Below are positions 7,461 through 13,850 of a stretch of 13,850 nt of DNA, piece after piece. The DNA comes from Candidatus Kerfeldbacteria bacterium (GTDB lineage Bacteria; Patescibacteriota; Patescibacteriia; SBBC01; CAIJZX01). The stretch covers positions 1 through 13,850 of the forward strand of contig JACQBO010000037.1 in assembly GCA_016194465.1 (NCBI GenBank), written 5' to 3'. The notes beneath the pieces were generated by a model, which did no database searches, was not told where the DNA came from, and saw only the letters and a program-made list of their open reading frames with translations. Positions within the stretch are counted from its first letter, which is position 1. Each line of letters starts with the position of its first letter. The position numbers were made by a program, and so were the translations under genes.

Positions 7461-8144
7461 ATGCCAACGCTCGTCGATCCCGCCACAGTCTTACCCGATA
7501 AGCAACGCCGCTGGAGCGCGAAGCAAATTATTATTGTCCTGCTCTATCCGGTGGTGTTAGCGGTTGGGTTAGTGGCTGGTCTGGTGATTGGTATCCAACA
7601 GGGTGAAAAAAATACAGCGGCCACCATGCAGACGACCCAAAAAGTCCCGACCAAAATCGTGCCGAACGCTAACGCCGTGGTCACCACCAATACGTCGAAC
7701 GCAAACGTTGGTGTGAGTAATGTATTTCTGAATACCAATGGGGCATTGGTGAACGGCGACTATTTGAAAATTGATGCTACAACCGCCGCTGCGCTCGATC
7801 AAGCACAGACCGACGAAAAATCCCGGTTGGTTGACCAGAAACTTCCCGTGACGGATATTTTCCGTCAGCAAGATGTGATCAGCATCAAGTACTCACTGAA
7901 ATCCTACTTTGCCGTAGAAAAAGTATATCCCACGACCAACGGCCAAGTCATTCACCTTGATCGGACGGCGACGGATGTTGTGTACCAAGCGCTGAAAACG
8001 TTTTACGGCGGTAGTTTTAGTCAACCAATTGACCCCGAATCTCCAACCTACTATTATGGCTACTCGTCCGACGGACAAACGTTCACCCTGACGGCCTACC
8101 TCACCAGCAAGAAACAAGCCTTTGTCCTCCATGACACCCCGTAA
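7461..8144 (+). CDS. Single-pass membrane protein of unknown function
   Basis: The 227-residue product is not recognised. A short basic N terminus (DKQRRWSAKQ) precedes one hydrophobic helix (about 22-46), so by the positive-inside rule the N terminus is cytoplasmic and the rest lies outside. Residues about 50-100 are rich in Thr, Asn, Ala and Val with few charges and look like a flexible linker. Residues about 100-227 look like a small folded domain with alternating hydrophobic residues (VISIKYSLKSYFAVEKVY, then YYYGYSSDGQTFTLTAYL), suggesting beta strands. There are no cysteines and no catalytic motif I can identify. It has its own extended -10 promoter and overlaps the following M16 peptidase gene by 14 bases, so the two are likely co-translated. 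A role as a partner or substrate of that peptidase is possible but is inference only. Confidence 0.8.
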   Translation: MPTLVDPATVLPDKQRRWSAKQIIIVLLYPVVLAVGLVAGLVIGIQQGEKNTAATMQTTQKVPTKIVPNANAVVTTNTSNANVGVSNVFLNTNGALVNGDYLKIDATTAAALDQAQTDEKSRLVDQKLPVTDIFRQQDVISIKYSLKSYFAVEKVYPTTNGQVIHLDRTATDVVYQALKTFYGGSFSQPIDPESPTYYYGYSSDGQTFTLTAYLTSKKQAFVLHDTP

Positions 8145-9414
8145 TATTCACCGCCATACGTTGGCCAACGGCTTACGATTGGTCACCGTCCCGCTCCATG
8201 ACACGCAAGCGGTGACCGTTTTTGTCTTTGCCAAAGTTGGCTCACGGTACGAAAGACGAAGTCTCAACGGGGTGTCCCATTTTATCGAACACCTGATGTT
8301 CAAGGGGACTCGTCGGCGGCCAAACACCTTAGCCATTTCCAAATTACTGGACGGCGTTGGCGCCAGCTACAATGCCTTTACCTCGAAAGACTGGACTGGC
8401 TACTACGTCAAAATCAATCATGAACACACCGACTTGGCGCTCGATATCCTCAGCGATATGCTCGGGCATTCCAAATTTGATTCCCAGGAACTCGAGCGCG
8501 AGCGAGGCGTGATTATTGAGGAAATCAATATGTACGACGACAATCCGCTGATGTCGATCGAAGATTTGTTCGAGAGCACTGTCTTTGGCTCGGTCCATCC
8601 GCTGGGCTGGAATATCGCTGGCCCCCGCCACGTCATCCGCCGCGTCAGCCGCGCGTCGATGATTGGCTACCGGGATCGATACTACCATGCGGAAAACATG
8701 TGGGTGGTGGCGGCCGGCCAGTTGCCGAAAAATCTTGATGCCATGGTCAACCGACACTTCCGGAAATTTCCGCGACGACCAACCACGCCGCACTTCCGTC
8801 CCTATCGCATTCCCGCCGCGACGAAGACAGTGAGAATCAAACATAAAGAACTAGAACAAGTCCAGGTTGGTCTCGGCACCCGGGCCTATGGCTACACCGA
8901 CCGTCGCCTGCCGGCCCTCAACCTCCTGGGCGTCGTCCTCGGGGGCAACATGAGTTCGCGTCTCTTCATCCAAGTGCGGGAACGACGCGGGCTGGCCTAC
9001 TCGGTTCACACCAGTGTCAACCCCTACGAAGATACGGGGACGTTCATGATTCAGGCGGGTCTGGAAAAAACCAAACTCGACGGTGCCCTGACGGTCATGT
9101 TGGAAGAACTGAAACGAATCAAGCAGACGAAAGTCGGACCGGCGGAACTCAAGCGAGCGAAAGAGTTTTTGCGGGGCAAAATGATTCTCGATTTGGAAGA
9201 TTCTGACTCGCTGGCCTCGTGGTACGGGCGTCAAGCTTTGTTTCACAAAAAAATCGAAGACCCCGAAGAAGCCATGGCCCGGATTGGCCGGGTGACGTCC
9301 AAGGAAATTCAAGCGCTGGCCAAGACACTCTTTCGACCCTCGAATATGCGGCTAGCAGTCATCGGCCCATTCAAGCAGACCGCGCCGCTGGCCAAACTGA
9401 TTCGCCGGGTATAG
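8131..9414 (+). CDS. M16-family (pitrilysin/processing-peptidase type) zinc metallopeptidase
   Basis: M16 peptidases are clam-shaped zinc enzymes that degrade or process short peptides. The inverted zinc motif HxxEH is present as H50-F-I-E53-H54, and the third ligand lies in GVIIEEINMY (E130 or E131), 76-77 residues later as expected. The C-terminal domain carries the usual RERRGLAYSV (R286, Y290) pair that helps bind substrate. The 427-residue length fits the small subfamily resembling bacterial YmxG and mitochondrial processing peptidase beta, and the active-site residues are intact. There is no signal peptide, so it is probably cytoplasmic. ATG 8131 is preferred over an in-frame TTG at 8122; it lies inside the preceding gene, whose TAA is at 8142-8144, implying translational coupling. 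Many bacteria pair an active and an inactive M16 subunit; no second M16 gene is seen here. Confidence 0.93.
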   Translation: MTPRNIHRHTLANGLRLVTVPLHDTQAVTVFVFAKVGSRYERRSLNGVSHFIEHLMFKGTRRRPNTLAISKLLDGVGASYNAFTSKDWTGYYVKINHEHTDLALDILSDMLGHSKFDSQELERERGVIIEEINMYDDNPLMSIEDLFESTVFGSVHPLGWNIAGPRHVIRRVSRASMIGYRDRYYHAENMWVVAAGQLPKNLDAMVNRHFRKFPRRPTTPHFRPYRIPAATKTVRIKHKELEQVQVGLGTRAYGYTDRRLPALNLLGVVLGGNMSSRLFIQVRERRGLAYSVHTSVNPYEDTGTFMIQAGLEKTKLDGALTVMLEELKRIKQTKVGPAELKRAKEFLRGKMILDLEDSDSLASWYGRQALFHKKIEDPEEAMARIGRVTSKEIQALAKTLFRPSNMRLAVIGPFKQTAPLAKLIRRV

Positions 9415-9431
9415 CCGCCCCCGGGCAAAAG

Positions 9432-9460
9432 TTGATTCTTTGGCCGAAAAACGGTATCCT
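9432..9460 (+). promoter_or_regulatory. Promoter of the first AI-2E-family gene, predicted leaderless
   Basis: TTGATT (9432-9437), a 17-base spacer and TATCCT (9455-9460) form a sigma-70-type promoter. Only six bases separate the -10 from the ATG at 9467, so transcription should start at or next to the start codon. GAAAAACGGTAT (9446-9457) is identical to the block in the glyS promoter. Confidence 0.75.
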
Positions 9461-9466
9461 ACGGCC

Positions 9467-10504
9467 ATGAGCACCGCGCAACAGGTCAATATTTCCACGC
9501 GGACCATCCTCAAGATCCTAGCGGTCGCGGTGGTCATCTTATTTTTGTACGCCATCCGGGACGTGCTGCTGATTGTGTTTGTGGCCTTAGTCCTCGCGGC
9601 GGCCATTAGCCCGTCGATCACCAAGCTGGAGCGACGGGGAATTCCTCGTGGTCTTGGCCTAGCCTTGATTTATCTTGGTCTGATCCTCCTTCTAGCCGTC
9701 ATTATCTTTTTGGTCGTGCCGTTGGTCACGGATGAACTGGCCCAGTTCACCCGGGCGTTTCCCGATCTCTATCAAAAAGGGTTTGCCGCCTTTCAAAGTG
9801 TCCAGCACTCCGGGGCGGCCTCCAGCTTGGAAAAAACCATTGGTTCCATCAACGACACGGTCAGCCAACTGACGAAGGGGCTGTTCAGCGGGGTGGTGAA
9901 TTTTTTTGGCGGCCTGTTCTCGGTCATTGGCATTTTGGTGCTTACGTTTTACTTGACGATTGAGAACAAAGGCATGAAGCCGGTGGCGGTGGACTTAGCG
10001 CCGGCCAAGTATCGGCCGTATCTGACGCAATTGTTTAACCGGATTGAAGCTCGGCTAGGGCAATGGCTGCGCGGGCAGCTGCTCTTAGGTTTGATCATCG
10101 CCACCTTGATCTATGTTGCGCTCCTGCTCCTGCACGTAAAATACGCGCTCGTTCTGGCTTTGATCGCTGGGGTCACTGAGCTCCTCCCGATCATCGGCCC
10201 ATTTATTGGGGCCATCCCGGCCGTCATTGTGGCCCTGTCGCAGGATCCGCTCTTGGCCCTGTGGACCGTGCTGGCGTATATTCTGGTCCAGCAACTTGAG
10301 AACCACTTGATTGTTCCCCGGGTCATGTCCAAGGCTACGGGTTTGAACCCGGTGGTGGTGATTATTGCCGTCCTGATCGGGGCGAAGCTGGCCGGCATTA
10401 CCGGAATTATTTTAGCGGTGCCAACCGTGATTATCGTCAGCAGCTTCGTCGAAGATTTTTTTCAGCAGCGGCATCAAGCCGATACAGAGCTAGCTCGAAG
10501 CTAG
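9467..10504 (+). CDS. AI-2E family transporter, first copy
   Basis: The 345-residue protein belongs to the AI-2E (TqsA/PerM/UPF0118) family of membrane permeases. Hydrophobic helices lie at about 14-46 (a hairpin), 62-86 and 144-165, with a group from about 203 to the end. Family landmarks are RDVLLIVFVALVLAAAISP near the start, IEARLGQWLRGQLLLG (193-208), ELLPIIGPFIGAIPAV (238-253), QQLENHLIVPRVM (275-287) and GLNPVVVIIAVLIG. The loop at about 87-140 is the usual variable cytoplasmic or periplasmic segment. Members have been linked to autoinducer-2 export and to sodium/proton exchange, so the substrate cannot be stated. ATG 9467 is chosen over an upstream TTG at 9440 because the promoter overlaps the latter. 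A close paralogue begins 14 bases after the stop, with a terminator-like hairpin in between. Confidence 0.92.
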   Translation: MSTAQQVNISTRTILKILAVAVVILFLYAIRDVLLIVFVALVLAAAISPSITKLERRGIPRGLGLALIYLGLILLLAVIIFLVVPLVTDELAQFTRAFPDLYQKGFAAFQSVQHSGAASSLEKTIGSINDTVSQLTKGLFSGVVNFFGGLFSVIGILVLTFYLTIENKGMKPVAVDLAPAKYRPYLTQLFNRIEARLGQWLRGQLLLGLIIATLIYVALLLLHVKYALVLALIAGVTELLPIIGPFIGAIPAVIVALSQDPLLALWTVLAYILVQQLENHLIVPRVMSKATGLNPVVVIIAVLIGAKLAGITGIILAVPTVIIVSSFVEDFFQQRHQADTELARS

Positions 10505-10517
10505 CTTGAATTTTTTT
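10488..10517 (+). terminator. Terminator-like hairpin between the two AI-2E-family genes
   Basis: The perfect 8-bp stem AGCTAGCT (10488-10495) / AGCTAGCT (10499-10506) has a tight CGA loop. TGAA follows, then seven Ts (10511-10517). The stem contains the stop codon of the first gene (TAG, 10502-10504), and the T run ends one base before the ATG of the second. The four bases between stem and T run make it weaker than a classic terminator, so it may only reduce readthrough. Confidence 0.6.
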
Positions 10518-10518
10518 C

Positions 10519-11544
10519 ATGTCGTCTTCCACCTACGACGTTTCGCTCGGCAGTATCATCAAAACAGTCGTCATTTTAATCGTTGTCGCCCTCGCTTTTG
10601 TTATCCGCGACATCATGACCATCGTTTTTCTGTCTTTAATTTTGGCGGCGGCCCTCAACCCCATGATTTCCCGGCTGGAGCGGCGGGGGGTACCGCGGGC
10701 CTTTGGCATTACGATTCTCTACGTTATCCTGCTGGGGATGGTGGCGTTGATTCTGGTGACCTTTGTGCCGGTGGTGACGAGCCAGCTCAGCCAGCTGCTC
10801 CAATCTTTGCCGGACTATATCAATCACTTTTGGACCTGGGCCAGCCGCTTGATCGGTCGATCCGAAGTGCCGATCGTGGCCACCTCGTCTAGCGCCGGAC
10901 CGCTAGGTAATCTGGTGACGAGCCTCTTCCAGGGGCTGCGGACGATCTTCGGCGGCCTCCTGGCGTTTATCGGCGTCATGATCCTAACGTTCTATCTCAC
11001 CTTGCAAGAGCAGGGTTTACGCCGCGCCGGTGCCTCCCTGGTGCCCAAAGCCTACCGGCCTTATGCTGGTGAACTGCTCGAGCGGATTGAAGCCAGACTC
11101 GGGAGCTGGCTGCGCGGCCAATTACTTCTTGGGGCGGTGATTGCCACGGTGATCGGCATTGGTTTAGGTTTACTCCATGTGAAATTTGCCCTGGCCCTGG
11201 CCCTGATCGCCGGTCTGACCGAACTGATCCCGACCATTGGCCCATATCTGGGAATGATTCCGGCCCTCGTGGTGGCTTTTTCCCAATTTCCTTTGCTCGC
11301 CCTGTGGGTGGCCATTCTGTATTATGTTGTCCAGCAGCTGGAAAATAACTTGCTCGTGCCGCGGATCATGGCCAAGGCGACAGGTTTAAACCCGATCGTG
11401 GTCTTGATCGCCATTCTGGCCGGGGCGGAACTAGCCGGGATCGTCGGCATTATTTTGTCCGTGCCCACCGTGATCATTCTCTCCTCAGTGATCGAAGAAT
11501 TCCTGCAAGAACGTCGGCAGGCCGATACGGCCCTGGAGACATAA
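10519..11544 (+). CDS. AI-2E family transporter, second copy
   Basis: The 341-residue protein is a paralogue of its upstream neighbour, recognisable along its whole length. Shared blocks include RDIMTIVFLSLILAAALNP, RLERRGVPR, FGGLLAFIGVMILTFYLTL, IEARLGSWLRGQLLLG, LTELIPTIGPYLGMIPAL and QQLENNLLVPRIMAKATGLNP. The helix layout is the same: a hairpin at about 13-46, a helix at 62-86, a variable loop at 87-135 that differs most between the copies, then the conserved C-terminal bundle. It is a membrane permease of uncertain substrate. There is no Shine-Dalgarno: the ATG directly follows a T run. Expression may depend on readthrough of the hairpin at 10488-10517 or on a weak TTGAAT (10506-10511) seven bases ahead of the ATG. 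The gene ends two bases before the GTG of rsmI, so those two are almost certainly one unit. Confidence 0.92.
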   Translation: MSSSTYDVSLGSIIKTVVILIVVALAFVIRDIMTIVFLSLILAAALNPMISRLERRGVPRAFGITILYVILLGMVALILVTFVPVVTSQLSQLLQSLPDYINHFWTWASRLIGRSEVPIVATSSSAGPLGNLVTSLFQGLRTIFGGLLAFIGVMILTFYLTLQEQGLRRAGASLVPKAYRPYAGELLERIEARLGSWLRGQLLLGAVIATVIGIGLGLLHVKFALALALIAGLTELIPTIGPYLGMIPALVVAFSQFPLLALWVAILYYVVQQLENNLLVPRIMAKATGLNPIVVLIAILAGAELAGIVGIILSVPTVIILSSVIEEFLQERRQADTALET

Positions 11545-11546
11545 TT

Positions 11547-12218
11547 GTGCCGGGAACCCTTTTTGTCGTCGGTACGCCGATCGGGAACCTGGAGGACCTG
11601 ACGATTCGCGCCCGCCGGATTTTGGGCGAGGTCGGATTGATTGCCTGCGAAGACACGCGGACGACTAGGAAACTGGTTGACCACTACGGCATTACCACCA
11701 AGCTTGTTAGCCTGCACCACCACTCGACGGAGCGTGATATTGATGGCGTGCTGGCATATGTGGCCGAAGGGGATGTCGCGATTGTGACGGATGCCGGTAT
11801 GCCGGGTATTGCCGATCCGGGGGGCAAAGTCGTCGCCCGAGCGGCGGCGTTGGGTCTGAAAGTCGAATCGGTGCCAGGTCCAGCGGCGTTGACAACCGCC
11901 GTGGCCTTGAGCGGCTTACCGACCGACCGGTTCCTATTTCTCGGATTTTTGCCCCATAAAAAAGGGAGGGAAACACTCTTCCGGCGAATTGCCGCCACGG
12001 AAGAAACCGTGATATTGTACGAATCGCCGCACCGGTTGCTCAAGACGCTGGAATCTTTAGTCAAGCTTACTAACTCACGTCAGGTTGTTGTCGCCCGTGA
12101 ATTGACAAAAGTTCATGAGAGCGTTATCCGGGGAACTGCGCTTCATGTGTTGAAGCATTTTCAAGACCATCTCGATCAAGCCAAAGGTGAAATTGTACTC
12201 GTAATTGGGCCGCGATAG
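11547..12218 (+). CDS. rsmI: 16S rRNA (cytidine(1402)-2'-O)-methyltransferase RsmI
   Basis: RsmI uses S-adenosylmethionine to methylate the 2'-OH of C1402 in 16S rRNA, in the decoding centre. The 223-residue product carries the tetrapyrrole-methylase-fold signatures GTPIGNLEDLTIRA (9-22), CEDTRTTRKL (34-43), TDAGMPGIADPG (81-92), VPGPAALTTAVALSGLP (109-125) and GFLPHKKGRE. The end, AKGEIVLVIGPR, closes the catalytic domain. E. coli RsmI is about 60 residues longer because of a C-terminal helical domain; that domain is missing here, as in many reduced genomes. The start is a GTG at 11547, chosen because MPGTLFVVGTPIGN is the normal beginning of the family and it sits two bases after the preceding stop. 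Followed by a regulatory region with promoter and terminator elements. Confidence 0.95.
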   Translation: MPGTLFVVGTPIGNLEDLTIRARRILGEVGLIACEDTRTTRKLVDHYGITTKLVSLHHHSTERDIDGVLAYVAEGDVAIVTDAGMPGIADPGGKVVARAAALGLKVESVPGPAALTTAVALSGLPTDRFLFLGFLPHKKGRETLFRRIAATEETVILYESPHRLLKTLESLVKLTNSRQVVVARELTKVHESVIRGTALHVLKHFQDHLDQAKGEIVLVIGPR

Positions 12219-12240
12219 CTGAGGTGTGGAAAGGTTAGGG

Positions 12241-12269
12241 TTGACAACAAGAGCTATCTCAGGTATGTT
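12241..12269 (+). promoter_or_regulatory. Promoter P1 upstream of the NYN gene
   Basis: A perfect TTGACA (12241-12246), a 17-base spacer and TATGTT (12264-12269) are present 22 bases after rsmI. Transcription would begin near 12276, only nine bases before a terminator hairpin. The inverted repeat GATAGCT (12214-12220) / AGCTATC (12252-12258) spans the rsmI stop and the spacer of this promoter; it might be an operator or chance. Confidence 0.65.
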
Positions 12270-12275
12270 TGGTTG

Positions 12276-12321
12276 GTAAAGTCTCCTGCGCCTGCCGCAA
12301 GGCAGTGTGCAGGATTTTTTT
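12276..12321 (+). ncRNA. Possible short RNA or attenuated leader from P1
   Basis: If P1 is active and the hairpin at 12284-12314 works, the product is an RNA of about 46 nt made of a nine-base leader, one hairpin and a U tail. It encodes no sensible peptide. It may be a small RNA, an attenuator in the leader of the NYN gene, or merely the rsmI terminator lying downstream of a fortuitous promoter. Evidence is only the positions of promoter and terminator. Confidence 0.25.
12284..12321 (+). terminator. Rho-independent terminator downstream of rsmI
   Basis: The stem TCCTGC...CCTGCC pairs with GGCAG...GCAGGA (12284-12296 with 12301-12314) with a single bulged T and one G-T wobble. It is capped by the stable GCAA tetraloop (12297-12300) and followed by seven Ts (12315-12321). 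It can end both the rsmI transcript and any RNA started at P1. Confidence 0.85.
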
Positions 12322-12330
12322 GGCCTATTT

Positions 12331-12339
12331 TGCTATAAT
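12331..12339 (+). promoter_or_regulatory. Promoter P2 of the NYN gene, extended -10, predicted leaderless
   Basis: TGCTATAAT is a perfect extended -10 (TGn plus TATAAT at 12334-12339). The -35 position (12311-12316, AGGATT) is weak, which an extended -10 can tolerate. Six bases separate the -10 from the ATG at 12346, the same spacing as at the first AI-2E-family gene, so the mRNA should be leaderless. Confidence 0.75.
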
Positions 12340-12345
12340 TCAGGT

Positions 12346-13032
12346 ATGTCGAAAGGAGAACGGATCCAGATTTTCTTGGATGGTGGGAATTTCTACCATC
12401 TCGTGCTCAAAAAACTTGATGCCAATGAGTCAGATTTTGACTATGAGGCATTCGCCTCATTTCTGGCACAGGGCCGTACCATTGTGCCGATGGGCAAAAG
12501 ATTCTACTGCGGGGCACTTAGGGAAAGGGAAGGCGACCCGCAATCAGTAAAATCAATGTCGAAGCAAACGAAACATTTTTCCAATCTGCTTGCTACACAT
12601 TGGCAAATTAAAACAAGTAAGCTACGAAGACGCCGCGAGTCGATTAAGATCGATTCGCGTGTCGAGGGATACAAAGAATTATTAGCCAAGGGAGTTTCAG
12701 AAATTGTATATTATCGGCTTCGCGAAAAGGGGATCGACGTAAAGCTCGCAACTGATCTCATTATCGGCGCAGTTGATGACCGATACGACACCGCCCTAGT
12801 CATTAGCTCAGACGCCGATCTTTTCCCGGCGATGGACTGGGTCAGAAATCGCAAACATAAGCGGATAGAGTACATCGGATTTTCCATCCTGGATTCATCT
12901 CCCATGAAGGATCATACTCAGCCCCTGCCAACGATGATAGTTCATGCTGATATCCAAAGAACTTTTGTCCAGGCTGACATCAAACGTTTTATTAAACCCC
13001 AGGCTCAAACCATCCCTTTCAAATCGATTTGA
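12346..13032 (+). CDS. NYN-domain (LabA/DUF88-type, PIN-like) putative ribonuclease
   Basis: The 228-residue protein has the NYN-domain arrangement of acidic residues that bind Mg2+ in PIN-like RNases: IFLDGGNFYH (D12, N15), GIDVKLATDLI (D131, D137), and DDRYDTALVISSDADLFPA (D145 or D148, D156, D158). All key acidic positions are present, so an active metal-dependent RNase is plausible; no target can be predicted. A basic segment, SKLRRRRES (about 91-99), could contact RNA. It is about twice the length of a minimal NYN domain, the extra part being an insertion between the first and second acidic clusters and a C-terminal tail. The ATG at 12346 is set by promoter P2. By eye the gene is more AT-rich and codon usage is more relaxed than in its neighbours, consistent with later arrival between rsmI and metG. 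Its TGA overlaps the TTG start of metG. Confidence 0.85.
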   Translation: MSKGERIQIFLDGGNFYHLVLKKLDANESDFDYEAFASFLAQGRTIVPMGKRFYCGALREREGDPQSVKSMSKQTKHFSNLLATHWQIKTSKLRRRRESIKIDSRVEGYKELLAKGVSEIVYYRLREKGIDVKLATDLIIGAVDDRYDTALVISSDADLFPAMDWVRNRKHKRIEYIGFSILDSSPMKDHTQPLPTMIVHADIQRTFVQADIKRFIKPQAQTIPFKSI

Positions 13033-13568
13033 AAAGATACTCACTCACAACAACCCTGCCATACGTCAACTCCGATCCGCACATTGGCTTTGCATTAGAA
13101 ATTATCCAGGCGGATATCATCGCCCGGCACAAACGCGCTGAAGGCTACAAGGTTTTTTTCAACACCGGTACGGACGAACATGGCATGAAAATTGACCAGG
13201 CGGCCATGGAGCAGGGGAAAGACACCCAAGCATATGTCGACGAATACGCGGCCAAGTTTGATCGCCTGAAACAAGCCCTGAACCTCAGTTACAATAGCTT
13301 TATCCGGACTACCGATCCTCATCACATCGCCGCGGCTCAAGAATTCTGGAAACGATGCGCGGCGAGCGATGATATCTACAAAAAGCAATACAAAATCAAG
13401 TACTGCGTCGGCTGCGAATTAGAAAAGACAGAATCCGAACTTGATCACGGACACTGCATTTTGCATCCCAATCTTGAATTGGAAATTATCGAAGAGGAAA
13501 ACTACTTTTTTCGATTTTCGAAATACCAGCAGCCACTTAATGTCCTGGGGGATTCCGGTACCGGGTGA
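13029..13568 (+). pseudogene. metG: Methionine--tRNA ligase, N-terminal part of a disrupted gene
   Basis: MetRS charges initiator and elongator tRNA-Met. This frame supplies the first 170 recognisable residues: TLPYVNSDPHIGFALE with the class I signature as HIGF (18-21), FNTGTDEHGMK (44-54), the four-ligand zinc knuckle C126/C129/C143/H146 (CVGC, then CILH), and YFFRFSKYQQPL (159-170). After L170 (codon ending at 13538) homology stops at once; nine unrelated residues precede TGA TGA. The expected next segment of roughly 35-45 residues (the stretch usually containing PESRRNEV and SISR) is absent, and MetRS sequence resumes in the +1 frame at 13540. A TTG start overlaps the NYN stop as TTGA. 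As written, the gene cannot give a normal enzyme. Since MetRS is essential, a sequence or assembly error or a second copy elsewhere must be considered. Confidence 0.85.
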
Positions 13569-13850
13569 TGACGACCACGTCATGTACGTCTGGTTTGACG
13601 CTCTCATCAACTACATTTCTGCTTTGGGTTGGCCAGACAAGAAGTTTTCTCACTGGTGGCCGTCAGTCCAGTTCGCCGGCAAGGACAATTTGCGGCAACA
13701 GTCAGCTATGTGGCAGGCCATGCTGCTGTCGGCCGGGGTGAAACCATCGAAACAGATCGTCATCCACGGGTTCATCACCTCCGATGGTCAGAAGATGAGT
13801 AAGTCGCTAGGGAACGTCGTTGATCCATTCGCGTTGGCAGAAAAGTTTGG
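13540..13850 (+). pseudogene. metG: Methionine--tRNA ligase, downstream part in the shifted frame (continues past the window)
   Basis: Starting at the in-frame ATG at 13540, this frame encodes MSWGIPVPGDDDHVMYVWFDAL, here best seen as SWGIPVPGDD followed by HVMYVWFDAL, then FAGKDNLRQQSAMWQAML, VIHGFITSDGQ and the catalytic KMSKS loop (codons 13792-13806) followed by LGNVVDP. These are the second half of the MetRS catalytic domain in correct order. It is open to the end of the window. The frame is shifted by +1 relative to the N-terminal part, so the two halves are not translated as one chain. An isolated product from ATG 13540 would lack the HIGH-like half of the active site and could not work alone. 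Confidence 0.85.

Noticed and set aside
10506..10892. Open frame of 128 codons overlapping the second AI-2E-family gene
   Set aside because: It is out of frame with the clearly conserved permease and its translation is His/Arg/Gly-rich with no family resemblance.
12269..12550. Open frame of 93 codons over the rsmI-NYN gap
   Set aside because: It overlaps the terminator hairpin and the NYN gene in another frame, and the translation resembles no protein family.
13553..13580. UGA read as glycine, or programmed frameshift, to rescue metG
   Set aside because: Reading through the two TGA codons in frame 0 gives no MetRS sequence, other genes use TGA as a normal stop, and a frameshift alone cannot supply the missing segment.
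1..13850. tRNA genes, CRISPR arrays, insertion sequences or attachment sites
   Set aside because: Reading through the gaps between genes I found no cloverleaf-like sequence, no regularly spaced repeats, no transposase or integrase frame and no long direct repeats. The gaps are too short to hold such elements except 2836-2941 and 12219-12345, which are explained by regulatory signals.

Overview
The window looks like part of a Candidatus Patescibacteria (Candidate Phyla Radiation) chromosome of moderately high GC. This is an inference from gene content and style: a membrane-tethered Clp-type ATPase, a DUF2207 protein with a glycine-rich tail, an alpha2-type glycyl-tRNA synthetase, short RsmI, tandem AI-2E-family permeases, tightly packed genes with overlapping stops and starts, and several promoters placed so close to the ATG that the mRNAs should be leaderless. 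TGA ends several genes (glyS, DUF2207, the NYN gene), so there is no sign of UGA-to-glycine recoding. All recognised genes lie on the + strand.

Layout. 1-103: end of a hydrophobic protein, coupled by TAATG to a 910-residue protein (103-2835) with a DnaJ-like zinc knuckle, two membrane helices, a Clp N domain and two AAA+ rings. 2942-4162: an unrecognised helical protein in its own unit, with a strong Shine-Dalgarno and a clear intrinsic terminator. 4251-7414: glyS and a DUF2207 membrane protein, overlapping ATGA. 7461-9414: a single-pass membrane protein of unknown function and an M16 zinc peptidase, overlapping. 9467-12218: two AI-2E-family permeases and rsmI. 12219-12345: a promoter, an intrinsic terminator and a second promoter. 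12346-13032: an NYN-domain putative nuclease, AT-richer than its neighbours. 13029-13850: metG, broken by an apparent internal deletion plus frameshift.

The recognised genes serve translation (glyS, rsmI, metG), envelope or protein quality control (Clp-like ATPase, M16 peptidase, DUF2207) and membrane transport (AI-2E family). The most unusual items are the Clp-like ATPase, whose first ring appears to have lost its hydrolytic and substrate-gripping residues, and the disrupted metG. I saw no tRNA, rRNA, CRISPR array, insertion sequence or phage gene.
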